From Nostoc sp. LEGE 06077 (GTDB lineage: Bacteria > Cyanobacteriota > Cyanobacteriia > Cyanobacteriales > Nostocaceae): a DNA stretch of 64,000 bases. The notes beneath the pieces are model-generated. The model was not told the DNA's origin and ran no database searches. It was given only the letters and a program-made list of their open reading frames with translations. The stretch spans positions 1 through 64,000 of the forward strand of contig NZ_JADEWI010000017.1 of assembly GCF_015207705.1 (NCBI RefSeq). The letters run 5' to 3'. Shown here one piece after another: positions 25,798-34,547 of this stretch (its first letter is position 1; each line of letters begins with the position of its first letter). The translations under genes were made by a program, and so were the position numbers.

Positions 25798-27465
25798 TCA
25801 GAGTTGGATTTTGTCGTTAAAGATTTGAATTTTCGTACCAGGATAGTAAAACTGGAGAATTTTTGGTGTTTCCCAGCCCAATTTGGCTAAATTTTGTGCG
25901 CCAGTCTGACTCAAGCCGACACCGTGTCCCAGTCCACCACCGATAAAGGCGTATCCCCACAATTCGGCTTTACCTTTATTTAAAGGTTGTAAGTAAAACA
26001 ATGTACTCACAGGCGCAGCAAAAGCACTCCGTACTTCATCTTTGTGTAGAGTAAATAAGCCAATATCTGTTTTCACCGCTAGGTCGAGGATACGTCCACT
26101 TTGGCTACGCTTGGTAACTGCGATCGCTTCAATTGTTTTAAATTTAGAATATGGGCTGTTTTTGACACGCAAGAATTTTTGCAAATCTTTGGCTATATCT
26201 TCAATGGACGTTTCTTTATTCCAACGAAATACATCCCAGTTACTTTCGTTAAAGCCTTGCTTCATGTTGATAAATTTGCGGAAGTTATCTTCATCCGCCA
26301 AATTTTGCTGCGATAAGTTCCAAAAATTAATCGGCGCATCTATCACTGGCTTTAAATAAGGACGGTCTTCGCCATTCCAGACATCACTAAAGAAGGCGGT
26401 GACACCACCAGTTGTGGAAGAGTACAAGGCATCAATTAGCTGGTTGTTATAAGTTACTACCATACCTCTGGTGGCGGCGATCGCTTGGTCTGTTTTGCTG
26501 GTTGCCCCACTCAGTCCATAATAAACTTGGCAGTGGGTATCAGCACATAATTGGTAGTTATCAACAGCAAATCTCCGCAAGTTCCTTAAAGCGTAAGTCC
26601 GGGCTAAAATTGCTTGCGCTTCTAAAGCGGCTTTGGGCGCATCTGATCCAATTTCGTTGGGAACAACACCACGTAAATAAGTTTCTAATGCTACTTCATT
26701 AACTAAGGTATATGTACCATAGGCGTTGGGCTGCAATGTCATTCGCCCAGCATACAAACGACCAGCCCCCGATTTTTCACCTTTGTTGAGGCGAATTAAG
26801 TTTTTATCGGCACTGATGGCTAAATTCACTGGGCTGTAACGTTTACCATTGACTACCCAACTCACCCGTGGCACTTCTTTCTGAATCTTGGTATTGAGAT
26901 ATGCCATTTTTGCGCCAGATTCTTGCAAGTTCTGAAAAAGCAATCGCCGCAATAAAGGCGTACTGTAAACATCCCGTTTGGCCCAAACTTGCCAGCGTTC
27001 TGGCTGGGAAATTTCTACTTCTATCCCTTGAGAACGCCACTTGTTGGCACTATCTTCTGCTGTTTCAAAGGTACGATATGTCCCTAAAACCACCACTTCC
27101 TCAACTACAGGTTTTGGCAACGCTTGCATCACTGTTTCTAGTTTTACAGGCTTGTCGGTGACGATGGTTTGTTGCTTGTTACCTACTGGAAATCTTAACC
27201 GCAAGCGCTCGCCTTTTGTTGGTTCTAGTTGCAGCTTGGCCGTGGCTTTCTCGCCAAATCTCTGTACAATACCTACTCTGATTTCTACATCTGTGCTATT
27301 GCTTACAGGCCCTGATGCGGCTGTTAGTCCCAATAAGCAAAATGTCGTTACGACTGTGTAAGACAAACGCCAAAACGAAAATTCGATCGTGACTTGATTC
27401 TGCCTTTTCGTCTTGCGCTGGGGCAGAGTTACCATTTGCTTTGTAGCGTAGTGGTTTTGTCGCAT
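25798..27465 (-). CDS. SpoIID/LytB domain protein
   Basis: A 555-residue envelope protein with a hydrophobic segment near residues 33-51 (YTVVTTFCLLGLTAAS) acting as signal or anchor. Residues about 115-155 resemble a SPOR-type peptidoglycan-binding fold (VVVLGTYRTFETAEDSANKW). The SpoIID domain follows, with ETYLRGVVPNEIG and ALEAQAILARTYALRN and the C-terminal FIGGGLGHGVGLSQTGAQ. In sporulating bacteria SpoIID is a lytic transglycosylase acting on denuded glycan. In cyanobacteria the family probably remodels septal or cell-wall peptidoglycan. An internal ATG at residue 11 is an alternative start. The gene is convergent with ferredoxin 2 and divergent from sulfiredoxin. Confidence 0.88.
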   Translation of the reverse strand: MRQNHYATKQMVTLPQRKTKRQNQVTIEFSFWRLSYTVVTTFCLLGLTAASGPVSNSTDVEIRVGIVQRFGEKATAKLQLEPTKGERLRLRFPVGNKQQTIVTDKPVKLETVMQALPKPVVEEVVVLGTYRTFETAEDSANKWRSQGIEVEISQPERWQVWAKRDVYSTPLLRRLLFQNLQESGAKMAYLNTKIQKEVPRVSWVVNGKRYSPVNLAISADKNLIRLNKGEKSGAGRLYAGRMTLQPNAYGTYTLVNEVALETYLRGVVPNEIGSDAPKAALEAQAILARTYALRNLRRFAVDNYQLCADTHCQVYYGLSGATSKTDQAIAATRGMVVTYNNQLIDALYSSTTGGVTAFFSDVWNGEDRPYLKPVIDAPINFWNLSQQNLADEDNFRKFINMKQGFNESNWDVFRWNKETSIEDIAKDLQKFLRVKNSPYSKFKTIEAIAVTKRSQSGRILDLAVKTDIGLFTLHKDEVRSAFAAPVSTLFYLQPLNKGKAELWGYAFIGGGLGHGVGLSQTGAQNLAKLGWETPKILQFYYPGTKIQIFNDKIQL

Positions 27466-27581
27466 GAACGCTCCAATAGTACCATTCCCAATTTAGCTAC
27501 CTAAAATTACTTGCAAACCAAAGTCATAACGACTATGATTTATCTAGAGGGACAAAACAGAATTAGTTGGATCTACTCCTT

Positions 27582-27845
27582 ATGGCCAAAGTCCAAGAAA
27601 TTCCATTAAATCAAATTAAACGTCCGTTGCCCCGTATCAACGATCCCAACAAGGTCAAAACCTTAATGGAATCTATTGCGGAAATTGGACAGCAAGAACC
27701 CATCGATGTTTTAGAAGTAGACGGCCAGTATTATGGCTTTTCTGGCTGCCATCGTTATGAAGCTTGCCAACGTTTAGGGCAAGAAACCATATTAGCCAGA
27801 GTCCGTAAAGCTCCTCGTAGCGTTCTCAAGATGCACTTAGCGTAG
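27582..27845 (+). CDS. srx: Sulfiredoxin
   Basis: An 87-residue ATP-dependent reductase that repairs hyperoxidised (sulfinic) 2-Cys peroxiredoxins. The hallmark FSGCHRYEA places the catalytic Cys at residue 56 with the adjacent His and Arg that bind ATP. The N-terminus LNQIKRPLPR is also typical. The ATG at 27582 is preferred; a TTG at 27567 would add five residues without family support. It lies upstream of dps in the same orientation, 101 bases apart, consistent with a shared oxidative-stress role. The 2-Cys peroxiredoxin target is not in this window; the peroxiredoxin at 1.6 kb is the type II class and is not a usual sulfiredoxin substrate. Confidence 0.92.
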   Translation: MAKVQEIPLNQIKRPLPRINDPNKVKTLMESIAEIGQQEPIDVLEVDGQYYGFSGCHRYEACQRLGQETILARVRKAPRSVLKMHLA

Positions 27846-27946
27846 AAAAAGTATGAAGTTAGAAGTATGAAGGATCAAATTTCATCCTTGATTAAACTTC
27901 ATCCTTTCTAGCACTAATGCTCAAATAATAAGTTTAGGAGAAAATT
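27846..27946. repeat. Heptamer-like repeats between srx and dps
   Basis: Repeated GAAGTAT/GAAGTTA/GAAGGAT units, followed by complementary TTCATCC units, can fold back, for example AAGGAT 27870-27875 with ATCCTT 27884-27889. A similar arrangement follows dps at 28440-28500. These look like short tandem repeats of the Nostocales type. Confidence 0.5.
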
Positions 27947-28438
27947 ATGTCATCTCAAGCAACAGTAAAAAATGTAAATATTGGCATCGACGAAGAAAAT
28001 AGAACAAAAATTGCCGAAGGATTGTCTCGCCTGTTGGCTGACACTTATACACTGTATCTAAAAACTCATAACTTCCACTGGAATGTTACTGGGCCGATGT
28101 TCCAAACATTGCACCTGATGTTTGAGACCCAGTATACAGAACTAGCTTTAGCCGTAGATTTAATTGCGGAACGAATTAGAGCCTTGGGTTATCCAGCACC
28201 CGGAACTTATAGCGAATATGCCAAACTCAGTTCCATACCCGAAACTCCCGGAGTTCCTAAAGCTAAAGAGATGATTCAGTTACTGGTTGAAGGACAAGAA
28301 GCTGTAGTGAGAACTGCTCGGTCGATTTTTCCTGTAGTAGATGCAGTGAACGACGAACCCACCGCCGATTTATTAACTCAGCGGATGCAAGTCCATGAAA
28401 AGACAGCTTGGATGTTGAGAAGTTTGCTGGAAGAATAA
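27947..28438 (+). CDS. dps: Dps family ferritin-like protein
   Basis: A 163-residue Dps protein that should form a 12-mer oxidising and storing iron with hydrogen peroxide, protecting DNA. The inter-subunit ferroxidase signature is clear: [20 protein letters not shown] with conserved His residues, then [12 protein letters not shown] with Asp71 and Glu75. No Lys-rich DNA-binding tail is apparent at the N-terminus. The ATG is preceded by TTAGGAGAA, a good ribosome-binding site. The neighbouring sulfiredoxin and HTH-GrpE genes have the same orientation and may form a stress-related cluster. Confidence 0.93.
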   Translation: MSSQATVKNVNIGIDEENRTKIAEGLSRLLADTYTLYLKTHNFHWNVTGPMFQTLHLMFETQYTELALAVDLIAERIRALGYPAPGTYSEYAKLSSIPETPGVPKAKEMIQLLVEGQEAVVRTARSIFPVVDAVNDEPTADLLTQRMQVHEKTAWMLRSLLEE

Positions 28439-28518
28439 GGAATATGAAGGATGGAGTGTGAAGTATTTTAAGTATGAGTTTCATACTTCATCCTGAAGCC
28501 TTTATTCTTTCTTGAGCG

Positions 28519-29181
28519 ATGCCAAATCTTGATTTCACTCAAAAACTGCAAGATTTAACCCAAAAAGTGGGTATTACCAGTTTTAAAGCCTTGAGTAAAA
28601 CTGCGGGAATCTCAGAGAGGCAAATATTGCGGTTACGGCGGGGAGAGGTAGAGCAAATACGAATGGAAGTGTTGTTAAAGTTGGCTTCAGTTCTACAGAT
28701 CTCATTGAATGAATTAGTCACAACTTTTGCATCACTAGAGTTGAGTCAAGCTGAAGAAGTACCGACTCAGCAGATGTTACAAGAGATTGCAGATTTAAAA
28801 ACAGAATATCAGCGATCGCAATTACAAATAGCACAACAACGAGAGTTACTACTCCAAGAATTCCAGCAGTCGAGTTTACAACTGCTGGAATCTTTGTTAT
28901 TGCAATTTCCGGCTGCCGCTCAGAAAGCGCGGGAAAACCCCCAGTTAGAAGCAGTGAAGATACTTCCATTAGTTGAGAACCCCCTGAAAAAACTGCTCCA
29001 GGCGTGGGGAATAGAAGCGATCGCTCCTGTAGGTGCAGAAGTTCCCTACGATCCCCAAATACATCAATTAATGACAGGAATGGTACAGCCTGGCGAATTA
29101 GTCAAAGTCCGCTACAGTGGCTACTTGCAAGGCGATAAACTGCTCTATCGAGCGAAAGTCAGTTTAATTGAGCCAGCTTGA
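28519..29181 (+). CDS. HTH (XRE-like) - coiled coil - GrpE-like fusion protein
   Basis: A 220-residue protein joining two modules. Residues about 12-70 are a helix-turn-helix domain (SKTAGISERQILRLRRGEV, then LLKLASVLQISLNELV). Residues about 80-125 are a long Gln/Leu-rich coiled coil. The C-terminal 60 residues match the GrpE beta-domain: GAEVPYDPQIHQLM, then VQPGELVKVRYSGYLQGDKL, ending in AKVS. GrpE is the nucleotide exchange factor of DnaK. The Leu-rich coil before the domain resembles the GrpE helical dimerisation region. A DNA-binding exchange factor, or a regulator that senses DnaK, is suggested. The gene follows dps by 80 bases in the same direction. Confidence 0.75.
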   Translation: MPNLDFTQKLQDLTQKVGITSFKALSKTAGISERQILRLRRGEVEQIRMEVLLKLASVLQISLNELVTTFASLELSQAEEVPTQQMLQEIADLKTEYQRSQLQIAQQRELLLQEFQQSSLQLLESLLLQFPAAAQKARENPQLEAVKILPLVENPLKKLLQAWGIEAIAPVGAEVPYDPQIHQLMTGMVQPGELVKVRYSGYLQGDKLLYRAKVSLIEPA

Positions 29182-29687
29182 AGAAATTATCTGGAAATTT
29201 TTAGTTTTGCACGGGACTAATTTTTGTGAAAAGAATTATAGATATTGGGAATAATAATAAGGTCGAGTCGATCGCCTTAAAAAAACTCAGTAAATTTATT
29301 TATGGATTAATCCGCTTGCTAACTATATTCTGGTGTCATTGATACAAAAATTACTTTTGGTTCTCAGTTATGTTCATATATCTACCACTGGCATCACAAT
29401 TTTGAAAAAACTTAATTGCCAAAATTAAATTTTGTAATTTACATTACGGCGAGATGAATTAAACAATTTTTGTCTATTTATCAACTTTAGCAAATGAAAT
29501 TATGGATACTTCTTAATTTGACTTGATGATGTATTATCAACAATCACATCTGGAAAATATTGCCAGAAATCTAGCGATCGCTAGTAATTAATGACTTTTA
29601 TTTTGCTGGTTTTTTGCTGAAAATGGCTATTAGTATATAATACTAACAAAATCAGCATCTTTTCATACAACGATGGGGAAAAATATT
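29182..29687. other. Spacer before STAS gene
   Basis: Half a kilobase of AT-rich DNA with no supportable gene. It contains a 14-base perfect palindrome CTAGCGATCGCTAG (29571-29584) built on the HIP1 core and must include the promoter for the STAS gene, preceded by GGGGAAAAA at about 29675. Confidence 0.4.
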
Positions 29688-30014
29688 ATGGATAACCAAG
29701 TACAAGTTGTTAAACTCAACGGTATTATCAACACAAATAATTCACAAGATCTTAGAGATAATATTACTTATCTTCAAGAAAGTGGGGCAAAAATTGTGCT
29801 AGTTGATTGTCAAGACGTAACATTTATGGATAGTTCAGCCCTAGGCGCTTTAGTGTTAGCCTTCAAAACATTAAGGGCTACAGGTACAAAACTAGTTCTT
29901 TGTTCTATTAATGAACAAGTTAGAATTTTATTTGAATTGACTGGTATGGATAAAGTTTTTGAAATCTTTCCAAGCCAAGATGATTTTCACCAAGTTGTGC
30001 TTTCCAAAAATTAA
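29688..30014 (+). CDS. STAS-domain anti-sigma factor antagonist
   Basis: A single STAS domain (108 residues from the ATG at 29688, which has GGGGA upstream; an ATG at 29673 would add five residues). The phosphorylation loop FMDSSALGAL has the expected Asp-Ser-Ser with Ser49 the likely phosphosite, and VLCSINEQVRILFELTGMDKVFEIF matches the SpoIIAA/RsbV family. In partner switching the unphosphorylated form binds an anti-sigma kinase and frees its target. The gene meets a receiver-PP2C phosphatase gene stop to stop, so the phosphatase is a candidate to activate it. The cognate kinase is not in this window. Confidence 0.9.
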   Translation: MDNQVQVVKLNGIINTNNSQDLRDNITYLQESGAKIVLVDCQDVTFMDSSALGALVLAFKTLRATGTKLVLCSINEQVRILFELTGMDKVFEIFPSQDDFHQVVLSKN

Positions 30015-31151
30015 TTAATCAAATTTAATTTGTAAGATTGATAAGTCATCTTCAAAAGCTTCTTTGGAGTTTAAGGCAATCAGGTAATTTAATACTTGTT
30101 CCAGTGGGCAATCAAGGGTATATTGTAAGCTTACTAATATCTGAATTAAACCATCTAAACTCCAAAGAGTTCCATCTGCTTTGGTAATTTCGTAAGCCCC
30201 ATCACTAAAAATATAGAGATTACTAAAATTTTCAATTTGGCAACAAGCATCAACATATTTTGCTTCGGGAAACATCCCAACTGGCATCCCAGGAGTTCTC
30301 AATAGTTGAACTTCTGTGCTTTTAGGTGATTTACCAGATATTAATACTGCTGGTGGATGACCAGCACTAGCATAAATTAACTGCTGGGTAACTCGATGAT
30401 AAACTCCGTACCAAATAGTAAAGTATTTATCATTTTGGTAATTCATCTGAAAGGTTTCATTTAAACCTTTGAGTACATCACTCGGTTGATAGTAATTTAA
30501 ACTTTTCAGCGCCCGTGATCGCAGTAAATTTAAGACAGAAATAGAAGGAAGAGCAGCTTTGAGTCCATGTCCGGCTGTATCTAATAAGTAAACTGCCAAA
30601 TAATCATCATCTAACCAATAATAATCAAAACAATCACCACCGAGTTGTTGTGAAGGAATAAAACAGGAATTAATCTTTAATGGTTCAGTTGTTGGTAAAG
30701 GTAAAAGTGAGCGCACATACTCAGCGGCTTGTGCTAATTCTGTTTCTAAAAGATGCTTTTGAATCTGTAAATCCCGGCTCAATTGATGCAGTCGTAATCC
30801 GGCTCTTACCCTAGCTTTTAATTCATTCTGCTCTATAGGTTTGGTAATAAAATCATCCGCCCCAGCATCTAATCCCTTGACGCGATCGGCAACAGAGTCT
30901 AAAGATGTTAATAAAATAAAAAAACTGGTAGATAAATTTGGCTCTGTTTTAATGTAATTACATACTTCCAGCCCATTTAATCCGGGCATAATCCAGTCAC
31001 AAATAATTAGAGCAGGATGAGTGGCGATCGCTTTGGTAATTCCTTCGTCTCCATCACTTGCAGTAATTACCTCATATCCTTGTTTTTCTAACAGTCTTTT
31101 CAGAAATATTTGTATTGTTAAATCATCGTCAATTACTAATATTTGGAACAT
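30015..31151 (-). CDS. Response regulator with PP2C (RsbU/SpoIIE-like) phosphatase output
   Basis: The 378-residue protein has an N-terminal receiver domain: acidic pocket DDD at residues 8-10, phosphoacceptor Asp52 in IICDWIMPG, and Lys in FITKP. A short linker helix leads to a PP2C-type serine phosphatase domain from about residue 140, with SQQLGGDCFDYYWLDDDYLAV, LLDTAGHGLKAAL, YASAGHPPAVL and the C-terminal EDDLSIL metal ligands. Such proteins dephosphorylate STAS antagonists when their receiver is phosphorylated. The STAS gene directly opposite (29688) is a plausible substrate. The two genes converge with no base between their stop codons. Confidence 0.93.
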   Translation of the reverse strand: MFQILVIDDDLTIQIFLKRLLEKQGYEVITASDGDEGITKAIATHPALIICDWIMPGLNGLEVCNYIKTEPNLSTSFFILLTSLDSVADRVKGLDAGADDFITKPIEQNELKARVRAGLRLHQLSRDLQIQKHLLETELAQAAEYVRSLLPLPTTEPLKINSCFIPSQQLGGDCFDYYWLDDDYLAVYLLDTAGHGLKAALPSISVLNLLRSRALKSLNYYQPSDVLKGLNETFQMNYQNDKYFTIWYGVYHRVTQQLIYASAGHPPAVLISGKSPKSTEVQLLRTPGMPVGMFPEAKYVDACCQIENFSNLYIFSDGAYEITKADGTLWSLDGLIQILVSLQYTLDCPLEQVLNYLIALNSKEAFEDDLSILQIKFD

Positions 31152-31197
31152 AAAAATGAAATATTTAATAATTATTTGATAGCATAAAAATCAAAAA

Positions 31198-31965
31198 TTA
31201 TGGTGGTGATAAAGGATTAATCCATAAGAGGATAGCACGCCTGAGTTGGTTTAAATCGCGGTATACTTCTTGCTTAAACCATTGTCCCAAAGCATCAAAA
31301 GGAGTGAATGAAGCTCCTGTTTGCCATTTGATATCTTGTCCTAGTGGGGTTGTATGAGTTCCCGGTAGAGTTTGTGCTGTTACCATTTCTGGAAAGCGCT
31401 TTTGTAAAATTTTGGTTAAAGCTGCTGATTGGTCAAGATTATCATTATTGAATCTGATTAATAAATTCCGCCGGACTTTATAGCCTTCTTGAATAATTTT
31501 ATTGGTTTCTAAGGGCGAGGGGGTAAACTCAATTGCCAAAGTAGAATTTAATTGCTCAACTAAGGGAATAGCATCTCTAGCCGCATAGTTGTTAAAGGAT
31601 ATTAAGACATTACCGGCTCTTTCTACAGGGTATAAGCTACCGATGAGTAAATGGAGTTTACAACCCATACTGTGGCCAAGACCGTATGTCGGAAGATAAA
31701 GCTTACGCAATAAAGCCGAGTCGTGTAAGCGTTCGAGAGTGCGGTCAAAGTTTAATAAAACAGATTGGGCGATCGCTATATGATCTAAACTATTCACAAA
31801 GGGAGTAGCGATGACAACATATCCCTTACTGGCTAACTGTTCGAGTAGCCAACGGTAAGTCAGGTGCGGTGCAGTCGCCACAAATGCACCCCCTAAGAAA
31901 TGGATAATACCTATAGGATTTTTAGGGATGAGTACCCAGTTACCTCTAATTTCTTTCCAGTCCAT
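31198..31965 (-). CDS. DUF1350 family alpha/beta-hydrolase-like protein
   Basis: A 255-residue protein of the DUF1350 family found in cyanobacteria and plastids. It has the alpha/beta hydrolase pattern: GIIHFLGGAFVATAPHLTYR near the N-terminus (oxyanion region) and YGLGHSMGCKLHLL with the nucleophile-elbow Ser. TLPGTHTTPLG carries a likely catalytic His. The substrate is unknown. The gene is upstream of the receiver-PP2C gene in the same orientation, 46 bases apart, so they may be co-transcribed. Confidence 0.82.
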   Translation of the reverse strand: MDWKEIRGNWVLIPKNPIGIIHFLGGAFVATAPHLTYRWLLEQLASKGYVVIATPFVNSLDHIAIAQSVLLNFDRTLERLHDSALLRKLYLPTYGLGHSMGCKLHLLIGSLYPVERAGNVLISFNNYAARDAIPLVEQLNSTLAIEFTPSPLETNKIIQEGYKVRRNLLIRFNNDNLDQSAALTKILQKRFPEMVTAQTLPGTHTTPLGQDIKWQTGASFTPFDALGQWFKQEVYRDLNQLRRAILLWINPLSPP

Positions 31966-32284
31966 GCCTGTAGGCGATCGCTTAATTTACACTTCTTTAT
32001 ATTAGACTGGGAATTGCAACACTGGGGTAATCTCAGTTAGTTAACGTCAGTGTCTAAGGCAAAGATTATGATTGGTAATATTGAATTACTGAGTTTTCCA
32101 GGCTAATCAAAAGAGAAAGAGTCAGCGATCGCAGATTTACTATCTCAGTTTAAGTCATTTCCTTCCCATAGGAATCATATTTGATTTGGAGAAAAAACTC
32201 AGTATACCTCTGTTACTTCTTTTCCTGTTCCCTATCTACACAAGTTCCTACATATCCTAACTACCTTGGCTATATCTACAAGTT
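31966..32284. other. Spacer
   Basis: Nothing coding is evident. Near its right edge the string CCTAACTACCTTGGCTA (about 32257-32273) recurs at 36356-36372, downstream of the SLH gene, so it is a short dispersed repeat of unknown role. Confidence 0.4.
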
Positions 32285-33016
32285 TCAGCCTTGGCTTTGT
32301 AATTTTTTCATTTCATACTGCACATCTAAAGCAATCTGCAAGGCTTCATTTAATAACTTGCCATGCTCCGTAGCTTTTTCTGTAACTTGCATTGTGGTTA
32401 AAGTTGCTAAATTATTGGCAAATAACTCTGTATTACCCAGAATAAAATTCTTATTTTCTCGCAAAATTCTTTCTGTCTTCAATGCCCTAACTAAATCTGA
32501 TCTAGTCAGTTGCAATGCGGCAATTACTTTTTCTCTTTTCTGAATACTAACTTCAGGATTACCAGCCGCTTCTATTTGATCATTAATATCTATGGCTTTA
32601 ATTACTGCATTATATCGGTCAACATCCTCTAAGAGAATTTCTAGGGAGTTTGTCATATTCTCTTTTAATATTTTTCGAATGTTGCGCCACAGCAAATAAA
32701 AAGTTAACTGCATTATAGCGCTACTGAAAAAACATACTAATAATAATAGTATCCAAGAGGGAAGGGTTAACCAGTTAGCAAATAACTTAATAATAATATC
32801 AAAAATTAGATAACTAAAAACAAATATAGAAAAGCTGATAAAAACTACTGTAGCTCCTTCTGAGCCTTTCATTTTATATATAAGTTGTTTACTAAATTCT
32901 TTGAGAGGATTAGTAATTAAAACTAGTTGATATTTGACAGGCAAATTAGTCAGTTGTTGTAATTCTTTTTGACTAATTTCTAAACCATGTAAATCATCAC
33001 GCACAGCTTTCCCCAT
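32285..33016 (-). CDS. Hypothetical membrane protein with coiled coil
   Basis: A 243-residue protein I cannot place in a family. Two hydrophobic segments lie near residues 56-80 (TVVFISFSIFVFSYLIFDII) and 88-111 (WILLLLVCFFSSAIMQLTFY). The rest, about 115-243, is a charged helical, partly coiled-coil domain (ENMTNSLEILLEDVDRYNAV). The layout suggests a two-pass membrane protein with a long cytoplasmic helical tail. The MlaE-type permease gene lies upstream in the same direction, 155 bases away. No signature points to a specific function. Confidence 0.7.
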   Translation of the reverse strand: MGKAVRDDLHGLEISQKELQQLTNLPVKYQLVLITNPLKEFSKQLIYKMKGSEGATVVFISFSIFVFSYLIFDIIIKLFANWLTLPSWILLLLVCFFSSAIMQLTFYLLWRNIRKILKENMTNSLEILLEDVDRYNAVIKAIDINDQIEAAGNPEVSIQKREKVIAALQLTRSDLVRALKTERILRENKNFILGNTELFANNLATLTTMQVTEKATEHGKLLNEALQIALDVQYEMKKLQSQG

Positions 33017-33171
33017 AATCAGCTACATAGTTATTTAATACAATATAACAATCAAATTTAGAGATGGCTGAATCAAATGGCATTTTGGCAAGAATATTTT
33101 ACGAAGTAAAATTTGTATAAAAAGCTTTGTGATACTACCGCATAAATACGGAAAAACACAATTAGTAATCA

Positions 33172-34026
33172 TTAAAAATTTGGCTGTCCAAATAGCAGCA
33201 CAGTCAGGAAAAAATCCATCATAAAAATTGATACCCACGTAGTAACAACTGCTGTTGTTGCGGATTCTCCTACTTCTTTAGCTCCGCCTTTCGTAGTTAG
33301 TCCCCAACTACAACCATTAACAGCAACTAGCGTCCCAAAAATGAATCCTTTCAACAAAATAATTAGTATATCTGAAGGTTCTAAAAAAGTTCTGACTGAT
33401 TCTAAAAATACTTCTGGAACAATCTGATAAAACTGCCATGCGGCAAATACACCACCAGTAATGCCTATCATCAAAGCAAAAATCATCATCACAGGCATCA
33501 TTAAGCAGCAGGCGATGACTCTAGGGAGTACTAAATAATCTATCGGATCTGTTCTGAGCATATAAAGTGCATCAATTTGTTCTGTAACGCGCATTGCACC
33601 TAATTCTGCGGCAAAAGCAGAACCAACTTGTCCAGCAAGAATACTAGCTGTCAAAATTGGCGCTAATTCTCGGCAAAAAGCTAAAGCAAAAGCGCCACCC
33701 ACAGCACTAACAGCGCCAAATTGGACTAATTCTCTCGCTGTTTGAATTGTAAAAATCATGCCGGCAAAACCACTCACAAGTAGAACTGGATAGATAGAAC
33801 CAGGACCAGCTGTCACCATGTGTTCCAAAATTTTGCGATAGTAAGCTTTTCCCTGGAATAAATGGAGTAATACCTGACCAAATAGCAACACAGCAGCGCC
33901 ACAACGTACAATCCATAATTGCTCTAGATTTTGTTTTGGGGGCAATTTTACCCTCCTGAAGACTGAATTTCTTGCACCGAATAATCGGGAATAAAATACA
34001 TACGGATGCACTTTGTTGATAGCCAA
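33172..34026 (-). CDS. MlaE/YrbE-type lipid ABC transporter permease
   Basis: The 284-residue permease belongs to the MlaE family, which works with an MlaF-type ATPase and an MCE substrate-binding protein to move phospholipids (or, in chloroplasts, as TGD1) across envelope membranes. The central conserved block is complete: ELAPILTASILAGQVGSAFAAELGAMRVTEQIDAL, then the TDPIDYLVLPRV segment and GCSWGLTTKGGAKEVGESAT near the C-terminus. Five or so membrane segments are present. The ATPase and MCE genes are not adjacent, a common arrangement in cyanobacteria. The first 25 residues are extra relative to many homologues, so a downstream start is possible. Confidence 0.9.
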   Translation of the reverse strand: MAINKVHPYVFYSRLFGARNSVFRRVKLPPKQNLEQLWIVRCGAAVLLFGQVLLHLFQGKAYYRKILEHMVTAGPGSIYPVLLVSGFAGMIFTIQTARELVQFGAVSAVGGAFALAFCRELAPILTASILAGQVGSAFAAELGAMRVTEQIDALYMLRTDPIDYLVLPRVIACCLMMPVMMIFALMIGITGGVFAAWQFYQIVPEVFLESVRTFLEPSDILIILLKGFIFGTLVAVNGCSWGLTTKGGAKEVGESATTAVVTTWVSIFMMDFFLTVLLFGQPNF

Positions 34027-34547
34027 GTACTTGTGAGTACTTTTGAACTAATATCCCCATCAACTGGATTTTTTATTTGTTTTGGGATTTAGCAAAACAA
34101 ACCAAAAAAGCATTTTTCCCTCTGCACTAAATCTTGAAAAGCTGGCAGTCTGATGCTGATTATACTCTAATTAGGCAGATGAATTGCTGAATTAGGCTAA
34201 AAGATTTGCAAATTATGACAAATACACAACTATCTAAAGTAAGAGAATTTATTGAAAAAATGTAACCTTTTAGCTAGTTGTTGAAATGTAGTAATTTTTG
34301 AAATATTAACTATAGATATACTATCGATTATCAAATTCTAAATATTACTAAATATCATGCAACAGGAAGATTACAGAATTACTTAAAAAAAGTATCGTTA
34401 TTAGATCAGAGACTGACATAAGATGCCTACTACTAAAAGCCGCTGTACTGCTCTGATGAATACGTAGTTTTTTGTAGGAGATGAAATTGCCACGTCGGGA
34501 AATATTGAGATTTGCCATAGTTCTACTTTTTTCTGGAGGAAATTTTC
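34027..34547. promoter_or_regulatory. Divergent promoter region, AT-rich
   Basis: This 521-base region lies between the mlaE-type gene (minus) and the SLH gene (plus). It holds an A/T hairpin TTTGTTTTG (34076-34084) / CAAAACAAA (34093-34101) and a strong ribosome-binding site GGAGGAAA eight bases before the SLH ATG. No gene is evident; a long 5' leader for the SLH mRNA is possible. Confidence 0.4.

Noticed and set aside
26042-27361. Plus-strand frames opposite the SpoIID gene (up to 106 codons)
   Set aside because: They mirror the codon structure of the SpoIID frame and show no family resemblance.
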